DNA of 60,893 nt from Dickeya undicola. Its GTDB lineage: Bacteria > Pseudomonadota > Gammaproteobacteria > Enterobacterales > Enterobacteriaceae. Positions within the stretch are counted from its first letter, which is position 1. Every line of letters begins with the position of its first letter. Location of the stretch: contig NZ_JSYG01000036.1 in assembly GCF_000784735.1 (NCBI RefSeq), positions 1 to 60,893 on the forward strand, read 5' to 3'. The translations under genes were made by a program, and so were the position numbers. The notes beneath the pieces are model-generated. The model saw only the letters and a list, made by a program, of their open reading frames with translations, was not told the DNA's origin and searched no databases. Shown piece after piece: positions 19,355-28,912 of the stretch.

Positions 19355-19931
19355 GTAATTAAGGGTTTCCTGTGTGGTTTATTTGTTTTTTCTCGCTGCC
19401 TTATGATGAGTGAAACTTTTTATACCCTACCATAAACTGACGCTCTGACAACCCTTTGATGACGGTGGATATCCATTTTTGGTGGTTGGATGGTGATATT
19501 TATTTGAATTTATTGTTTTCTATTTAAAAATGAAAATGTATTTTTATTTTTTTTGTTGTTGTTTATTTTTTGTTTTAATTCAATGTTTTATTGGTTTTGT
19601 TTTTTGCTATTTAATTGATTTTGTTTGTGGGTTTGATATCGGTAGATAATGATTTTTACAAGATGAAGAGATGAGTGAAATAATAATGTCATTCAATGCG
19701 TGAACCCTGTGTTTTGAAGTGTGTGATAGGGCGGATGACATGGCTGGATTATGGTGATTCTGGTTGCGTTGAAATGAGGCTATATCGCGGGGAAATAGCG
19801 TGCTGTTGAGAGCAGGTTTTTGTCCGGGTAATGCGGTGTGATATGTCACGATATCGTGATGAAATAATCGGATGATTCTGAGTGTTTATGCCCGAAATAA
19901 TGTCAGGGGACAGAACGGCGGCAACCGGGTA
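19355..19931 (-). promoter_or_regulatory. proU upstream region with extremely AT-rich tract
   Basis: This non-coding region precedes proV. In 19501-19620 only 17 of 120 bases are G or C, with many T runs on the + strand, in a window that is otherwise GC-rich. E. coli proU is controlled by osmolarity through H-NS binding to curved AT-rich DNA, so the same role is likely here. Exact promoter boxes could not be fixed. Confidence 0.65.
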
Positions 19932-20058
19932 TATACCCAAAATAATTCGAGTTGCAGGAAGGCGGCAAGTGAGTGAATCCCGATGAGCTTACTCAGGTAA
20001 GTGATTCGGGTGAATGAACGCAGCCAACACACCTGCAACTTGAAGTATGACGGGTATA
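19932..20058 (+). repeat. ERIC element, 127 bases
   Basis: An enterobacterial repetitive intergenic consensus element. It begins TATACCCAAAATAATTCGAG and ends GACGGGTATA. Its central inverted repeat (GTGAATCCC near 19973, GTAAGTGATTCGGGTGA near 19998) matches the classical ERIC core. The 127-base length is the standard size. It lies between the proU promoter region and the end of the GntR gene. Confidence 0.93.
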
Positions 20059-20145
20059 AATCCCCGGCGGCTTACGTTGGTCGGAGATGGGATGAACAGG
20101 GGGAGACACCGCGCCAGCGGCGCGAATAATGGTGGAACACAACCA

Positions 20146-20174
20146 GAAAATACTGCCGGTCTGGGCGGCAGTAT
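20146..20174 (-). terminator. Terminator after the GntR gene
   Basis: A perfect 8-base stem, ATACTGCC/GGCAGTAT, is followed on the minus strand by a short T run. It lies just beyond the GntR stop and probably ends the atzF-gntR transcript. Confidence 0.85.
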
Positions 20175-20179
20175 GGATG

Positions 20180-20896
20180 TCAATCGTTAGCCTGATTTCT
20201 GGCTTGCTGTAACAGATGCAGAGTAATGTTGCGAACCTCGGCTTTGCTGTCGGCAATATGTTCGGCAAGTAACTGGCAGGCTTGTTCGCCATTTTGGGCG
20301 AGGATGGTCTGTAGAATGATGGCATGTTCCTGATAGGTGGCCTGAATGCGTTCCTGACGGGTGAAGTCCAGTCGGCGAATAATGCGGATTTTTTCGGTGA
20401 CGTCCCGGTGTACGCGCGCCATTTCCCGGTTGCCAACGGCCGCGACCAGCGCCAGATGAAATGCTTCATCCTGCTCGGAAACCTGCTGACCGTCATCCTG
20501 CTGCGGGTCGTCTATCCAGTACTGATGCAACGGCTGGAGCAGCGCCGCGCAGGTGTCTGGCGACAGTAGGCACAGCCGCTGCACCGCTTCTCGTTCCAGT
20601 ACGATACGCAGGTCATACAGCTCCTCGAAGTAAGCGAAATCAAACGGTTTGACCTGCCAGCCGCTGCGGTAGTAGACGCTCACAAACCCTTCGGTTTCCA
20701 GCCGGAACAGCGCCTGGCGGATCGGTGTACGGCTGACTGACAGCCGCTCCGCCAGTTCGTTCTCGGTAAAGCGATCGCCCGGCAGCAACCGAAAATCGAA
20801 AATATCCTGTTTGATCCGTTGGTAAACCTGTTCTGCCAGTACTGGCGGCTTACTTTTATGACGCGAGTTTGGGCCGTTGGGTGTAGCGAATTGCAT
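20180..20896 (-). CDS. GntR-family regulator (FCD type)
   Basis: A 238-residue regulator. The N-terminal winged helix (about residues 20-85) contains AEQVYQRIKQDIFDFRLLPGD and ENELAERLSVSRTPIRQALFRLETEGFV. The C-terminal helical FCD domain contains LYDLRIVLEREAVQR and the likely metal or ligand residues EQDEAFHLALV. It is 17 bases downstream of the allophanate hydrolase gene on the same strand, so it probably responds to a ureide or carboxylate and controls that operon. The ligand is unknown. Confidence 0.85.
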   Translation of the reverse strand: MQFATPNGPNSRHKSKPPVLAEQVYQRIKQDIFDFRLLPGDRFTENELAERLSVSRTPIRQALFRLETEGFVSVYYRSGWQVKPFDFAYFEELYDLRIVLEREAVQRLCLLSPDTCAALLQPLHQYWIDDPQQDDGQQVSEQDEAFHLALVAAVGNREMARVHRDVTEKIRIIRRLDFTRQERIQATYQEHAIILQTILAQNGEQACQLLAEHIADSKAEVRNITLHLLQQARNQAND

Positions 20897-20913
20897 CCTG
20901 TTTCCTCCCGTTG

Positions 20914-22719
20914 TCAGGCTGGCGAGCCTTGGGTGATAAAGGCACGCCAGCCACCGAATTCGGTAATATCCCGCGCGCCGTTAAGCGCCGCCGGTTCACA
21001 GATGAAACCTTTGACCTGACGGCCATCCGCCAGTGTCAGCGTACCGATGCCGAGCGGGGCGGGAACTTCCGCCACCAGTTCGCCGAAGCGCGCCAGCGGG
21101 ACATCCCACAGTTCCACCGTAATGGGTTGTCCCTGACCGGTTTTGACCAGTCCGGGCTTGGGCGGTTGGGTATTCGCCAGGGCGTACAGGCGGTAGTCGG
21201 CTGAGGTGAGGGTTTCTTCTACTTTGACGGCGTTGCGGGTCAGCAACTGAAAATTGAGCGGCATACCGCTTAAGTGAGCGCCTACTACGGCGAGTCGCAC
21301 ATGATGCGGTGAAGCGGTTTCCTGTGGCGGAAGAAGAGGCGGCAAGGTATTGCCGGTCGCGCCCAGCGGCAGCGCCGTGACGGATTGCCAACGCTGACCG
21401 AATGCCGCCAGGGCGGTGTCATGCCAGGCTGGCGCAATCAGCGTAATCCCCGCAGGTAAACCATCATCACGAAACGGTGCCGGTAACGCCAGCCCGCACA
21501 AATCCGCCAGATTGGTGAAGTTGGTGTAGAAGCCGAACTGTGAGTTGTAGGCCACCGGCTGCTGTTTCATCTCTTCCAGCGTATGAATGGTCGGCGCGGT
21601 GGGCACCACCAGCGCGTCAAATCCGCTTAGTCGGGCGGCAATGTGCCGGGCCAGCCCTGCTCGAAGGTATTCCGCTTCAAACACCTCACAGGCGCTGTAA
21701 TCGGTGCCTTTGGCGATGATGTGGCGCACTGTCGGGTCCATCGCTTGTGGCTGGTCGCGTAGCAGATTGCCTACCGCCACGGTGCGTTCCGCCACCCACG
21801 GCCCTTCATATAATTGACGCGCCAGCTGTTCGAACGGGCTGAAGTCCAGCGGTTCCAGCGTTGCCCCCATTGACTGCAAGTGTAACAGCGCTTGTTGAAA
21901 CGCCTGCTCCGCCTGCTGATCGCCAAAGAATTCCAGCGGATGCGGCACCGCCAGTCGCAACTGGGCGGAGACATCCGCTGGCGTGGTGCGGGGGTGATGA
22001 CGTGAATAGGCATCGTCTTCGTCATAACCGCCCGCCTGCGTGGTGACAAGCCAGGCATCCGGCACCGTCAATGCGAACACCGACACGCAGTCGTTCAGGC
22101 GGCAGGCGGGCACCACGCCCTGTGTCGACAACCAGCCCTTGGTGGGCTTCAGACCGACGATATTGTTGAATCCGGCCGGAACGCGACCGGAGCCAGCCGT
22201 GTCGGTGCCGAGTGCAAACGGCACCAGCCCGCGTGCGACGACCGAGGCAGAACCGGAGCTGGAGCCGCCGCTGACGTACTCTGGGTTAATGCTGTTGGGC
22301 ACCGCGCCAAACGGTGAGCGGGTGCCCACCAACCCGGTGGCGAACTGGTCAAGGTTGGTTTTGCCGAGCACGATGGCACCGGCGGCTTTGAGCCGGGCGA
22401 CCACCGTGGCGTCTTGCGCTGCGGTGTAAGTAAATGCAGGGCAGGCCGCACTGGTGGGCCAACCCGCGACGTCAATATTGTCTTTGACTGCAAACGGCAC
22501 GCCGTAAAGCGGCAGGCGATGGGCGTCAGGTTGGCTGAGCAGGTGGGTGATTTGTTCATGCAACCGGGCTTCATCGGGCAGATAAATCCACGCCGGGTCG
22601 TCAGCGCGCAGCGATCGCCAAACGGTCAGCAGGGTTTCAGTCAGGCGGTCTGGGTGCTGTTGATGCTGCTGTTGCCACTGAGACAAGGTGAAGCCGGTAT
22701 AAACAGTTTGCGATGTCAT
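20914..22719 (-). CDS. atzF: Allophanate hydrolase (AtzF-like)
   Basis: A 601-residue amidase-family enzyme converting allophanate to ammonia and carbon dioxide. The amidase domain has the Ser-cisSer-Lys triad Lys79 (AVKDNIDVAG), Ser153 (GGSSSGSA) and Ser177 (GTDTAGSGR), with the same spacing as AtzF. The C-terminal domain from about residue 455 matches the allophanate-hydrolase-specific part, with GAHLSGMPLN and GTLTLADGRQVKGF. Urea carboxylase is not adjacent. The ATG at 22719 is preferred: the upstream ATG at 22758 would place a GntR-like operator inside the coding region. It is probably an operon with the gntR gene. Confidence 0.9.
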   Translation of the reverse strand: MTSQTVYTGFTLSQWQQQHQQHPDRLTETLLTVWRSLRADDPAWIYLPDEARLHEQITHLLSQPDAHRLPLYGVPFAVKDNIDVAGWPTSAACPAFTYTAAQDATVVARLKAAGAIVLGKTNLDQFATGLVGTRSPFGAVPNSINPEYVSGGSSSGSASVVARGLVPFALGTDTAGSGRVPAGFNNIVGLKPTKGWLSTQGVVPACRLNDCVSVFALTVPDAWLVTTQAGGYDEDDAYSRHHPRTTPADVSAQLRLAVPHPLEFFGDQQAEQAFQQALLHLQSMGATLEPLDFSPFEQLARQLYEGPWVAERTVAVGNLLRDQPQAMDPTVRHIIAKGTDYSACEVFEAEYLRAGLARHIAARLSGFDALVVPTAPTIHTLEEMKQQPVAYNSQFGFYTNFTNLADLCGLALPAPFRDDGLPAGITLIAPAWHDTALAAFGQRWQSVTALPLGATGNTLPPLLPPQETASPHHVRLAVVGAHLSGMPLNFQLLTRNAVKVEETLTSADYRLYALANTQPPKPGLVKTGQGQPITVELWDVPLARFGELVAEVPAPLGIGTLTLADGRQVKGFICEPAALNGARDITEFGGWRAFITQGSPA

Positions 22720-22733
22720 GAATGCATTCCAGT

Positions 22734-22743
22734 TGGTATACAA
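22734..22743 (-). promoter_or_regulatory. Candidate GntR operator upstream of atzF
   Basis: TGGTATACAA matches the palindrome TTGTATACAA at nine of ten positions and lies 14 bases before the chosen atzF start. Related sites occur upstream of and inside hpxC and inside hpxA. Confidence 0.5.
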
Positions 22744-22925
22744 GATGGAGTGCAACATTCAAACCTTATGCCAGTTTTTTAATGTTTTGTTTTTACTTGC
22801 TTTATGTTCTATCAAGGCTGCTGTGGCAGCCGAAGAACGCACCGTCATGGCACAGCCAAATTCGGTGCGGGCTCGAAAACAGGGCATATGGGCATAGGGA
22901 AAAGAGCATGGAAAGGCACAAAGAC

Positions 22926-22950
22926 GGATCGCGACGCCACGTCGCGATCC
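22926..22950 (-). terminator. Hairpin downstream of hpxC
   Basis: A perfect 10-base stem, GGATCGCGAC/GTCGCGATCC with a five-base loop, stands 9 bases after the hpxC stop on the minus strand. It is followed by GTCTTTGT rather than a full T run, so termination is likely but may be partial. Confidence 0.7.
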
Positions 22951-22959
22951 CGGTGTGAT

Positions 22960-24444
22960 TTATTCTTTACCCAACACCAGCCCAGACAGGTCGGCTGCCG
23001 TTGGTGAAGCGGCTTTTTCACGGCGTGCCAGATAGCGATAACTGCCTGCACCGAGTGCCACGCCGATAAACCAACTGAAATTGGCGACTTCATGCCAGGC
23101 TGGCACAAAGCTGATGACCAGCCCGATAGCCACCGAGGGTAGCAGCGCCAGTACCGCGTTCGGGTTGATGCCGTTGCGATACCAATAGCGCCCGCTGGGG
23201 GTGTCGTTGAACAGCGCATCTACGTCTACCTTGCCGCCTTTGATCAGGTAGAAATCCGCCAGCAGGATGCCGAACAGCGGGCCGATAAACGCACCCAGTA
23301 CGTCGAGCGTGTAGTGAATCAGTTCCGGTGAGTTGAACAAGTTCCAGGGCGTCAGCAGCACCGAGCCGACTGCGGCGATCATCCCGCCAGTACGGAAACT
23401 GATGCGTTGCGGGGCACAGTTAGAGAAGTCGAACGCCGGGGAGACGAAGTTGGCGACAATGTTGATACCGATGGTGGCGACAATCATGGTCAGCAGGCCC
23501 AGCGCTACCGCCACACTGTTGCCGACACGGCTGACGGTTTCGATCGGGTCGGTGATCATCTGACCGAACAACGACTGCGTACCGGAGACGATCACCACCG
23601 TGACGATGGAGAACAGCAGGAAGTTGAACGGTAAACCCCAGCGGTTGCCACGACGGATTTCCTGCATACTTTTACCGTAACGGGAGAAGTCGCCGAAGTT
23701 GAGCAACGGACCGGAGAAATAGGACACCACCAGCGCCGTGGCGGTGATCATCTGCCAGACCTGCTCACTGCTACTGAGGGATTTGCTGCCCAGCGTGAAG
23801 GAGATATTCTCCAGCCCAGTTTTGTATACAATCCACCCGGCCAGCGCCAGCATCACCACGTAGACCGCTGGACCGGCGATATCAATAAAGCGCTTGATGG
23901 CGCTCATGCCATGCCAGAACACCATCGCCTGCAACAGCCACATCACACCGAAGCACAGCCAGCCCAGCGTCGACAGACCGAGCCAGTGGCTGGTGGTCAG
24001 CGGGGTGAGTGACGGCACGAATTTCAACAACACCAGCATCAGCGCGTTGGCGGCCAGATACGTCTGGATACCGTACCAGGCGAAAGCGATCAGCCCACGG
24101 ATCACCGCCGGGATGTTAGCACCGAACACGCCGAAGGACTGACGGCAAATCACCGCATAGGGTACGCCGCTGAGTTGGCTGGGTCTGGCGACCAGATTGG
24201 CGCACAGTTGCACGATACAAATACCCGCCAGCAGGCACAGCAGCACCTGCCAGCTGGCCAGGCCCAGCGTAAAAAAGCTGGCCGCCACCACGTAGCCGCC
24301 CATGCTGTGTACATCCGACATCCAGAATGAAAAGATGTTGTACCAGGACCAGCTTTGTACACGCGTCGGGGCCAAATCGTCATTGCACAGTCTCGGGCTG
24401 TAATGCGCCGGAGTGGTTCCGGCGGATGTCATGTTTTCTGGCAT
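22960..24444 (-). CDS. hpxC: Allantoin permease, NCS1 family (HpxC-like)
   Basis: A 494-residue inner-membrane transporter with about 12 hydrophobic segments. NCS1-family features include the N-terminal SWSWYNIFSFWMSDVHSMGGY and GPLLNFGDFSRYGKSMQEIRRGN. It stands divergent from hpxS-hpxA-hpxB, the same arrangement as hpxC and hpxSAB in Klebsiella, so allantoin is the likely substrate. The ATG at 24444 is chosen for its AAGGAG ribosome site. A perfect TTGTATACAA palindrome occurs both in the promoter and inside the gene at 23822. Confidence 0.85.
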   Translation of the reverse strand: MPENMTSAGTTPAHYSPRLCNDDLAPTRVQSWSWYNIFSFWMSDVHSMGGYVVAASFFTLGLASWQVLLCLLAGICIVQLCANLVARPSQLSGVPYAVICRQSFGVFGANIPAVIRGLIAFAWYGIQTYLAANALMLVLLKFVPSLTPLTTSHWLGLSTLGWLCFGVMWLLQAMVFWHGMSAIKRFIDIAGPAVYVVMLALAGWIVYKTGLENISFTLGSKSLSSSEQVWQMITATALVVSYFSGPLLNFGDFSRYGKSMQEIRRGNRWGLPFNFLLFSIVTVVIVSGTQSLFGQMITDPIETVSRVGNSVAVALGLLTMIVATIGINIVANFVSPAFDFSNCAPQRISFRTGGMIAAVGSVLLTPWNLFNSPELIHYTLDVLGAFIGPLFGILLADFYLIKGGKVDVDALFNDTPSGRYWYRNGINPNAVLALLPSVAIGLVISFVPAWHEVANFSWFIGVALGAGSYRYLARREKAASPTAADLSGLVLGKE

Positions 24445-24532
24445 GGAATCTGCTCCTTTTGGTGACGATAACAATAAAGGTGAAAAAATCAGGCTATGGG
24501 GTGTTGCAGGATTTGGGCCAGATCAGTGAATT

Positions 24533-24542
24533 TTGTATACAA
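24533..24542. promoter_or_regulatory. Candidate HpxS operator between hpxC and hpxS
   Basis: A perfect 10-base palindrome, TTGTATACAA, lies in the 152-base divergent region between hpxC and hpxS, flanked by AT-rich sequence. It is well placed for a GntR-family repressor to control both directions. Confidence 0.65.
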
Positions 24543-24596
24543 TAAATTTATTTTGTGTGTACGATTTGGCGATGAACGTGATAACGGAAGAAACTG

Positions 24597-25340
24597 ATGA
24601 GCGATATTTACGGTCTTGGAAAAGAGACATTTTTCGAGCAAAAAGATGAAGTTATCTATCAGGCGCTGTTGAACGCGATCGTCGAGCATCAATTGTTGCC
24701 CGGTGCTCGCCTGCCAGAAGAAGCGTTAGCGGAGGTGTTCGGCGTCAGCCGTACCGGGATCCGCAAAGTGCTGCAACGTCTGGCGACGGTGCAAATGGTC
24801 ACATTGTTGCCCAAACGTGGTGCACAGGTGGCGACACCAACGGTAGAAGAAGCGCGTGAGATCTTTCAGACCCGTAGCCTGATGGAGTGCGCCAACCTAC
24901 CTGCGGTGATCGCACACTGCCAACCGCCGCATCTGGCGGCGCTGGAGAAACTGATGGCGGCAGAGGAGAAGGCGCATCAGGATCGCAACGGGCCGGAGGC
25001 GATCCGCCTGTCGGCGGCGTTTCACATCCAGTTGCAGGCGATTTCCGGCAACAGCGTGCTGACCAACATGGTGTCGCAACTCACATTGCGATCATCACTG
25101 GTGATCGCCGCCTACGGCGCGCCCTGGCAGCAGGGTTGCCGCTGTCACGATCATCAGGATCTGCTGGCGTTATTGCGTAACCGGGATCGGACGGCGTTGA
25201 CTGCTGCCATGCAGCAACATTTCGACGATATCGTCGCCAGCCTGCGTTTTGACGGTGATGGCGCGACTACGCCGGATTTCTCGCGGCTGTTCAGCCATCT
25301 GACGCCGTTCGGTCGTAATAAAGAGGAGCAAGTCGAATGA
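24597..25340 (+). CDS. hpxS: GntR-family regulator of allantoin genes (HpxS-like)
   Basis: A 247-residue FCD-type GntR regulator. The winged helix is at about residues 18-80 (VIYQALLNAIVEHQLLPGAR, VFGVSRTGIRKVLQRL). The ligand domain contains FQTRSLMECANLP, AFHIQLQAISGN and several histidines that could hold a metal. Its stop overlaps the hpxA start by four bases, forming an hpxSAB operon as in Klebsiella. Its likely operator is the palindrome 55 bases upstream. The effector is unknown but is probably allantoin-related. Confidence 0.83.
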   Translation: MSDIYGLGKETFFEQKDEVIYQALLNAIVEHQLLPGARLPEEALAEVFGVSRTGIRKVLQRLATVQMVTLLPKRGAQVATPTVEEAREIFQTRSLMECANLPAVIAHCQPPHLAALEKLMAAEEKAHQDRNGPEAIRLSAAFHIQLQAISGNSVLTNMVSQLTLRSSLVIAAYGAPWQQGCRCHDHQDLLALLRNRDRTALTAAMQQHFDDIVASLRFDGDGATTPDFSRLFSHLTPFGRNKEEQVE

Positions 25341-26074
25341 GCCAATGCGTAATTCAGGTGATCAACCCCAACACCAGCCTGGCGATGACCGAAACCATCG
25401 GTGAGGCGGCGCGGCGAGTGGCGGCTCCCGGCACCGAGATTCTGGCGGTATGCCCGTCGCAGGGCGTGCCGTCGATAGAAGGGCATTTTGACGAAGCGGT
25501 GGCGACGCTTGGGGTACTAGAGCAGATTCGGCTGGGCCGCGAGCAGGGCGTCAGCGGCCATGTCATCGCTTGTTTTGGCGACCCCGGTCTGCTGGCAGCG
25601 CGGGAGCTGGCGCGCGCACCGGTGGTGGGCATCGCCGAAGCGGCGATGCACCTGGCGATGCTGGTGGCGACGCGCTTTTCTATCGTCACCACACTGCCAC
25701 GCACGCTGATCATCGCCCGTCATCTGTTGCAGCGTTACGGCTTCGAGCATCACTGCGCTGCGCTGCACGCCATCGACCTGCCGGTGCTGGCGCTGGAAGA
25801 CGGTCAGGGGCTGGCGCAGCACAAGGTGCGGGAAATGTGTATACAAGCAAAGCGGCAGGATGGATCCGGTGCCATTGTGCTCGGTTGTGGTGGCATGGCC
25901 GATCTGGCACAGGCGCTGACGCAGGAACTGGGCATTCCGGTTATCGATGGCGTGGGCGCGGCGGTAAAAATGGTGGAGTCGTTGATCGGGCTGGGGCTGA
26001 CCACCAGTAAACACGGCGATCTTGACTATCCGCTGGACAAACCGTTGACCGGCCCTTTCGAGACGTTGCGTTAA
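25337..26074 (+). CDS. hpxA: Allantoin racemase (HpxA-like)
   Basis: A 245-residue Asp/Glu/hydantoin racemase-family enzyme that interconverts the enantiomers of allantoin so that a stereospecific allantoinase can use all of it. The two catalytic cysteines are visible as Cys79 (ACFGDPG) and Cys184 (LGCGGM), matching the catalytic cysteines I recall for the Klebsiella enzyme. The N-terminal NPNTS motif binds substrate in this family. It is coupled to hpxS by a four-base overlap and followed by hpxB after 46 bases. Confidence 0.88.
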   Translation: MSQCVIQVINPNTSLAMTETIGEAARRVAAPGTEILAVCPSQGVPSIEGHFDEAVATLGVLEQIRLGREQGVSGHVIACFGDPGLLAARELARAPVVGIAEAAMHLAMLVATRFSIVTTLPRTLIIARHLLQRYGFEHHCAALHAIDLPVLALEDGQGLAQHKVREMCIQAKRQDGSGAIVLGCGGMADLAQALTQELGIPVIDGVGAAVKMVESLIGLGLTTSKHGDLDYPLDKPLTGPFETLR

Positions 26075-26120
26075 TCGGCGGCGGTCACCACGACTCAGGA
26101 AAGCAACAAGGAAAGACACC

Positions 26121-27068
26121 ATGACACTCTCTCAGCAATGGGGCTCTGACCCTGATTACCCGCGTGACTTGATCGGTTATGCTGGCCAACCGCCGCACGC
26201 CCGCTGGCCTGGGCAGGCGCGTATCGCGGTGCAGTTTGTGCTCAATTACGAAGAAGGGGCGGAAAACCATGTGCTGCACGGTGACGCCGGTTCCGAGCAG
26301 TTCCTGTCTGATATCATCGGTGCGGCCAGCTACCCGGCACGCCATATGTCGATGGATTCGCTCTATGAGTACGGTTCCCGCGCCGGGTTCTGGCGTATTC
26401 ATCAGGAATTTCAGCACCGTGGCCTGCCGCTAACGGTGTTCGGTGTAGCGATGGCGCTGGCGCGCAACCCGGCGGTGGTCGAGGCCATCAGAGCGGCGGA
26501 CTATGACGTGGTTAGCCACGGCTGGCGCTGGATTCACTACCAGAATATGGCTATCGACGCTGAGCGTGCGCATTTGCAACAGGCGATCGCGGTGCACACG
26601 GCATTGTTCGGCCAGCCGCCGCTGGGGTGGTACACCGGGCGCGACAGCCCACACACCCGGCAACTGGTGCTGGAGCAGGGCGGTTTTCTGTATGACAGCG
26701 ACTACTACGGTGACGATCTGCCTTTCTGGCTGCCAGTGCAGCGAGCGGACGGCGGGGTGAAACCGCATCTGATCGTTCCCTACACGCTGGATGCCAACGA
26801 CATGCGTTTCGCCTCACCGCAGGGGTTCAACAGCGGCGAGCAATTCTTTAGCTATCTGAAGGACAGTTTTGATGTGCTGTACGCAGAAGGCGAAGATGCG
26901 CCGAAAATGATGTCTATCGGTATGCACTGTCGCTTGCTGGGGCGGCCGGGGCGTTTCCGGGCGTTGCAGCGTTTCCTCGATTATATCCAGCAGCACGAGC
27001 GGGTGTGGGTGTGCCGCCGTCAGGATATTGCCGAACACTGGTATCGGGTACATCCGTATCAGGGGTGA
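26121..27068 (+). CDS. hpxB: Allantoinase, polysaccharide-deacetylase type (PuuE/HpxB)
   Basis: A 315-residue enzyme opening the allantoin ring to allantoate. It belongs to the PuuE group, which uses a polysaccharide-deacetylase fold rather than the metallo-amidohydrolase fold. Recognisable segments are DLIGYAGQPPHARWPGQARI at the start, NYEEGAENHVLHGD near residue 42, VVSHGWRWIHY near residue 134 and GWYTGRDSPHTRQL. It is the last gene of the hpxSAB unit. A stem-loop separates it from convergent hpxZ. Confidence 0.88.
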   Translation: MTLSQQWGSDPDYPRDLIGYAGQPPHARWPGQARIAVQFVLNYEEGAENHVLHGDAGSEQFLSDIIGAASYPARHMSMDSLYEYGSRAGFWRIHQEFQHRGLPLTVFGVAMALARNPAVVEAIRAADYDVVSHGWRWIHYQNMAIDAERAHLQQAIAVHTALFGQPPLGWYTGRDSPHTRQLVLEQGGFLYDSDYYGDDLPFWLPVQRADGGVKPHLIVPYTLDANDMRFASPQGFNSGEQFFSYLKDSFDVLYAEGEDAPKMMSIGMHCRLLGRPGRFRALQRFLDYIQQHERVWVCRRQDIAEHWYRVHPYQG

Positions 27069-27082
27069 TGAGGTGCCACCGG

Positions 27083-27122
27083 CCTGATACGGCAATCTAT
27101 CGGCCTGAAAAGCCGTATCGGG
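27083..27122. terminator. Hairpin between hpxB and hpxZ
   Basis: Inverted arms CCTGATACGGC and GCCGTATCGGG (one mismatch) surround an 18-base loop and fill the gap between two convergent genes. They could end both transcripts, although no T run follows. Confidence 0.6.
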
Positions 27123-27503
27123 TTACACCATCAGGCTGACGTGGGCGGCGACAATCCGCCAGCCTTGTTCGGTACGCAGCCAGGTTTGCATCTGTCGGCC
27201 GATTTTTTCACTGCCTTCACGACGAAATTCGGTGCTGGCGACCGCCATATCGCGGCCGTAGCTGGTGATCACCGTGTTGTGCAATTGACGATCCAGCCCG
27301 GCCGATGGGCGGGCTGCGCGAAACTCACGGATCTGTTCGATGCCGTACAGGTTTTCCGACGCGCCATAGCGCACGGTACGTGCATCGTGCCAGAACAGCG
27401 CGTCCAGTACTTCGATGTCGTTGCCGGTGAGCGCCTTTTCATAACGATAAAACGCGGTGGTTACCTCGGCCAGAACGTCAGGCAAGTTGATCTCGGGTGT
27501 CAT
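27123..27503 (-). CDS. hpxZ: HpxZ, AtzH-like SnoaL-fold protein (DUF3225)
   Basis: A 126-residue protein of the NTF2/SnoaL-like DUF3225 family. Visible blocks are [44 protein letters not shown] and [19 protein letters not shown]. The experimentally studied relative is AtzH, which acts on 1,3-dicarboxyurea in cyanuric acid breakdown. Here it ends the hpxWXYZ operon and overlaps hpxY by four bases. The physiological substrate is unproved; processing of an unstable N-carboxy product of HpxY is my inference. Confidence 0.8.
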   Translation of the reverse strand: MTPEINLPDVLAEVTTAFYRYEKALTGNDIEVLDALFWHDARTVRYGASENLYGIEQIREFRAARPSAGLDRQLHNTVITSYGRDMAVASTEFRREGSEKIGRQMQTWLRTEQGWRIVAAHVSLMV

Positions 27504-28912
27504 GCGGAAATTCCTTGTGAGTGAAAAGAGGCAGGCGGCAAAGCCTGAGCAATACCCTGCTGTTCAAGACGCCAGGCGGCGCGCAGCGCAACATCTTCCC
27601 GCCACGGTGCGGCGATCAACTGCACGCCGATCGGCAGCCCGCTAGCGGTGGTCAGCGGCACCGTCACCACCGGCAGGCCAACGAACGAAATCGGCTGAGT
27701 TAGCATCCCCATGCTGGCGCGAATCGGCAAATCGGTGTGGTTGATGCGCAGGGTTTCCTGACCGATGCGCGTTGCCGGGCAGGGCGTGGCGGGTGCTATC
27801 AGCAGATCGGTATCGGCGAACAGTGCCAGTACTTCACGGCGGAAATGATCGCGGAAACGCTGTGCCTGCACGTACCAGGCAGCCGGGATCATCGCACCGG
27901 CCAGCAGGCGTTCGCGGGAGAGGGGTTCAAACAGATCCGGCGTGGCACGCAGGGCGGGCAGATACTGGTTGCCACCTTCGCTGGCGGAGAGAATAAACGC
28001 CGCTGTACGCGCCAAACCGGCATTATCCAGCACCACGTCATCATCGGCGTTTAACGCCTGTGCCACTTGCCGTACCGCGGTGGCGGCCTGTTCATCGCAC
28101 CATTGCGCGAAGTAGCCACCCAACACCCGGCTGCGCAGCGGTGTCTCGTCCGTCAGCGACGGAACGGTCGAGCGCAATGGCTGGATCGCCTGAAAGCGGT
28201 CCGCCGGATCAAACCCTTGTAGCTCGTCATACACCAGCGCCAGATCTTCAGCGCTGCGCGTCAGCGGGCCAATATGATCGAGGCTGCCGACAAACGGCTG
28301 GGTGCCGTGGCGCGACAGTCGGCCGAAGGTGGGCTTCAGCCCGAAGATCCCACACAGTGAAGCGGGTACGCGGATCGACCCATTGGTATCGCTACCGAGC
28401 GAGAAATTCACCAGCCCGGCGGCGACCGCGGCGGCGGAACCACCGGACGATCCCCCGGCGATACGCGTCAGATCATGTGGATTGCAGGTCGCGCCATAGT
28501 GGCTGTTTTCGGTGGTGAAACCGTAGGCGTAGGCATCCATATTCAGCAGCCCTGACAGCAGAGCGCCGCAGGATTGTAGCTGACGCACCGCAAACGCATC
28601 TTGCGTTGCCGGTGTGCGCTGGCTGAACAGCCTGGCACCAGCCAGCGTGGTTTCGCCCGCGACGTCAAATAGGTTTTTTACCGCGTAGGGCACCGCTGCC
28701 AGCGCGGGCAGCGCATGACCCTGATGACGTTTGCTGTCGATGTCGGCGGCTTCCGCCAGCATACGTTGCGCGGTGATGCTGGTATAAGCGTTGACCGCTG
28801 GATTACCACGTTCGATTTGCGCCAGTGTGTCGCGAGCGATGTCGGTGGCGGAAAGATGGCCGCCGGTCAGTTCAGCCCGTAGCGCGCGGATAGACAGTTG
28901 AGCAGGGTTCAT
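27500..28912 (-). CDS. hpxY: HpxY, AtzE-like amidase
   Basis: A 470-residue amidase-signature enzyme with triad Lys79 ([10 protein letters not shown]), Ser155 ([10 protein letters not shown]) and Ser179 (GSDTNGSIR). It resembles AtzE, which needs the small subunit AtzG. The adjacent hpxX gene supplies such a partner and overlaps its start by four bases. AtzE hydrolyses 1-carboxybiuret; oxalurate has a similar end group, so it is a plausible substrate here, but this is inference. It is part of hpxWXYZ, known from Klebsiella purine catabolism. Confidence 0.83.
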   Translation of the reverse strand: MNPAQLSIRALRAELTGGHLSATDIARDTLAQIERGNPAVNAYTSITAQRMLAEAADIDSKRHQGHALPALAAVPYAVKNLFDVAGETTLAGARLFSQRTPATQDAFAVRQLQSCGALLSGLLNMDAYAYGFTTENSHYGATCNPHDLTRIAGGSSGGSAAAVAAGLVNFSLGSDTNGSIRVPASLCGIFGLKPTFGRLSRHGTQPFVGSLDHIGPLTRSAEDLALVYDELQGFDPADRFQAIQPLRSTVPSLTDETPLRSRVLGGYFAQWCDEQAATAVRQVAQALNADDDVVLDNAGLARTAAFILSASEGGNQYLPALRATPDLFEPLSRERLLAGAMIPAAWYVQAQRFRDHFRREVLALFADTDLLIAPATPCPATRIGQETLRINHTDLPIRASMGMLTQPISFVGLPVVTVPLTTASGLPIGVQLIAAPWREDVALRAAWRLEQQGIAQALPPASFHSQGISA

